Source: Bordetella parapertussis | GTDB taxonomy: Bacteria; Pseudomonadota; Gammaproteobacteria; Burkholderiales; SG8-39 | Length of the DNA stretch: 7,036 nt | Assembly: GCA_945869935.1 (NCBI GenBank) | Contig: CAMBSA010000089.1 | Span: 1 to 7,036, forward strand | Direction: 5' to 3' | Shown here: positions 6,025 to 7,036 of the stretch, one piece after another | How the letters are laid out: each line of letters starts with the position of its first letter | Position numbering within the stretch: the first letter of the stretch is position 1 | Translations under genes and position numbers: made by a program | The notes under the pieces: generated by a model | Seen by the model: only the letters and a program-made list of their open reading frames with translations | What the model was told of the DNA's origin: nothing | The model's database searches: none

Positions 6025-6782
6025 TGGGGTTTGGCGCAATCATCATCGGCGAGGAGATCATCCGCGGCAAACGCCAGGACAAGCACTTCTCCAAGCTGGT
6101 CGAAATCATGGGCGAACGCGGCCTCAAGCTCGACTGGTGCATGTATCTCGGCGACGATCCCGCGCTGATCACCGCCACGCTCAAACGCACGCTCGCAACC
6201 GACGATGTGGTGTTCAGCTTCGGCGGCATCGGCGCGACACCCGACGATCACACCCGTAAGTGCGCCGCTGCGGCGGCGGACGTGCCGCTGGAACTGCATC
6301 CCGAGGCGGAGGGGCTGCTGCGCGAGCGCTTCGGTGACGAGACCACGCCGCTGCGCCTGCAGATGGGCGTGTTCCCGAAGGGATCGGCCATCATCCCGAA
6401 TCCGCACAACAAAGTGCCGGGATTTTCGTACCGGCACCACCATTTCGTGCCGGGCTTTCCGGTCATGGCCTGGCCGATGTGCGCCTGGGTGCTCGATACG
6501 CATTACCCGCATCTGTTCCATCGCGTGGACGAAATCGAGGCTGCGATCTTTGTCTACGAGCTGCCCGAGAGCACCATTACACCGCTGATGACCGAGGTGG
6601 AAGCGAAGCACCCGGGACTCAAGAGTTTCAGCCTGCCCAACATGGGCGGCGGACCCGAGCGGCGGCACATCGAGCTCGGCGCGCGCGGTGCGCCGGATGC
6701 GGTGGCGCAGACGATCGAGCGCTTCAAGCAGGGCGTGATCGAACTCGGCGGGCGCTGGAGCACAACGCTCGATCCGAAGTAG
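6024..6782 (+). CDS. COG1058 / MoCF-domain protein (CinA N-terminal-like, annotated competence/damage-inducible protein A)
   Basis: This 252-residue protein matches the N-terminal MoCF (molybdopterin-binding-like) domain of CinA. It begins [21 protein letters not shown], matching the family's GdElL.G...D start. The binding-loop motif is GGIGATPDDHT (67-77; canonical GGxGPTxDDxT), and the stretch FPKGSAIIPNPHNKVPGF (about 117-134) is the P-N-x-x-G-x-P-G-like segment. The CinA C-terminal NMN-deamidase domain is absent, so it is a stand-alone version. COG1058 domains have been described as ADP-ribose pyrophosphatases; a molybdopterin role is the older guess. I chose the ATG at 6024 over the adjacent GTG at 6021 because it forms TGATG with the nadE stop and has AAAGGA (6013-6018) 5 nt upstream. 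Overlap with nadE points to translational coupling and a shared role in NAD metabolism. Confidence 0.88.
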   Translation: MGFGAIIIGEEIIRGKRQDKHFSKLVEIMGERGLKLDWCMYLGDDPALITATLKRTLATDDVVFSFGGIGATPDDHTRKCAAAAADVPLELHPEAEGLLRERFGDETTPLRLQMGVFPKGSAIIPNPHNKVPGFSYRHHHFVPGFPVMAWPMCAWVLDTHYPHLFHRVDEIEAAIFVYELPESTITPLMTEVEAKHPGLKSFSLPNMGGGPERRHIELGARGAPDAVAQTIERFKQGVIELGGRWSTTLDPK

Positions 6783-6811
6783 CGCGGCAACGCGTGCAGG
6801 GCGGCGCTACT
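6778..6811. terminator. inverted repeat containing both stop codons of two convergent genes
   Basis: AGTAGCGC (6778-6785) and GCGCTACT (6804-6811) form a perfect 8-bp stem with an 18-nt loop. The left arm contains the TAG of the COG1058 gene and the right arm contains the complement of the TAG of the Bug-family gene. There is no T-tract in either direction, so this may be a bidirectional, non-canonical terminator or a 3'-end-stabilising hairpin. Confidence 0.4.
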
Positions 6812-7036
6812 GCCGCTCGATTTTCTTGATGTCCACCACGCGAGCCCAGCGCGTGATCTCGCGGACGATCTGCTCGTGCATTTCCTCAGGCGACGAAGGA
6901 TGCGGCACCGCGCCGATCTCGGCGAGGCGCGCCCGCACATCCGCGAGTTGCAGGATCGAGTGGATTTCGGCGTTCAGCGGGTCGATGATCGGGCGCGGCG
7001 TGCCGGCGGCAGCCGCGAATCCGAAGAAGGTGAAGG
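6807..7036 (-). CDS. Bug/TctC-family tripartite tricarboxylate transporter substrate-binding protein, C-terminal fragment
   Basis: The last 75 residues of the protein are in the window; the start lies beyond the right edge. The fragment reads FTFFGFAAAAGTPRPIIDPLNAEIHSIL, then LADVRARLAEIGAVPHPSSPEEM, then IVREITRWARVV. This follows the conserved C-terminal half of Bug proteins: W/F-GLxAPAGTPxxIVxxLNxEI, V-x-x-x-L-x-x-x-G, then P-E-E-F with a closing W-x-x-V-V helix. The family comprises periplasmic binding proteins of about 320 residues for carboxylates and other small acids. It is greatly expanded in Burkholderiales, where many copies are orphans without membrane partners. Signal peptide and ligand-binding loops are not visible. 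The gene ends TAG (6809-6807), 24 nt from the convergent COG1058 gene. The ligand is unknown. Confidence 0.88.
   Translation of the reverse strand, partial: FTFFGFAAAAGTPRPIIDPLNAEIHSILQLADVRARLAEIGAVPHPSSPEEMHEQIVREITRWARVVDIKKIERQ

Noticed and set aside
5365..6039. Minus-strand open frame of 224 codons opposite the end of nadE
   Set aside because: It is antisense to the synthetase domain of NadE, with Arg-rich, domain-free sequence.

Overview
The window reads as chromosomal DNA from a GC-rich betaproteobacterium, most likely of the order Burkholderiales. This rests on four things: a TctC/Bug-type solute-binding protein at the right edge, an EI24-domain membrane protein, a free-standing CinA-N-terminal-like (COG1058) protein, and uniformly high GC at third codon positions. 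The assignment is an inference from gene content; no rRNA or other marker is present. I see no tRNA, rRNA, CRISPR array, insertion sequence or prophage gene.

Layout. On the minus strand at the left, an alpha/beta-hydrolase with an Asp nucleophile (710-1486) is followed 42 nt later by a luciferase-like flavin monooxygenase (667 down to the window edge, truncated). They look like one small catabolic operon. A 169-nt divergent region (1487-1655) holds a plausible minus-strand promoter, a possible short upstream reading frame, and two copies of a GACGTCATGT repeat. On the plus strand, an EI24-domain membrane protein (1656-2411) is followed by a zinc-independent quinone-oxidoreductase-type dehydrogenase (2444-3394). 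A small 67-residue protein of unknown function lies on the minus strand (3428-3631). A 290-nt non-coding stretch follows, containing a strong terminator-like hairpin (3829-3870).

The right half is a NAD-related pair on the plus strand. It consists of a 700-residue glutamine-dependent NAD+ synthetase (nadE, 3922-6024, best start TTG) and a COG1058/MoCF-domain protein (6024-6782) coupled to it by a TGATG stop/start overlap. The C-terminal 75 residues of a Bug-family periplasmic binding protein enter from the right on the minus strand (6807-7036). An 8-bp inverted repeat containing both stop codons separates the two convergent genes.

How the genes work together. NadE makes NAD+ from deamido-NAD, ATP and glutamine. 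COG1058 domains are known as ADP-ribose pyrophosphatases in NAD turnover, so the coupled pair plausibly links NAD synthesis to recycling of a NAD breakdown product. The hydrolase and monooxygenase could carry out successive steps on an unknown organic substrate. Most of the window is ordinary. The best leads are the hydrolase's Asp nucleophile and its pairing with the monooxygenase, the structured leader and SD-less TTG start of nadE, the nadE-COG1058 coupling, and the unassigned 67-residue protein. I found no clear evidence of a wholly new system.
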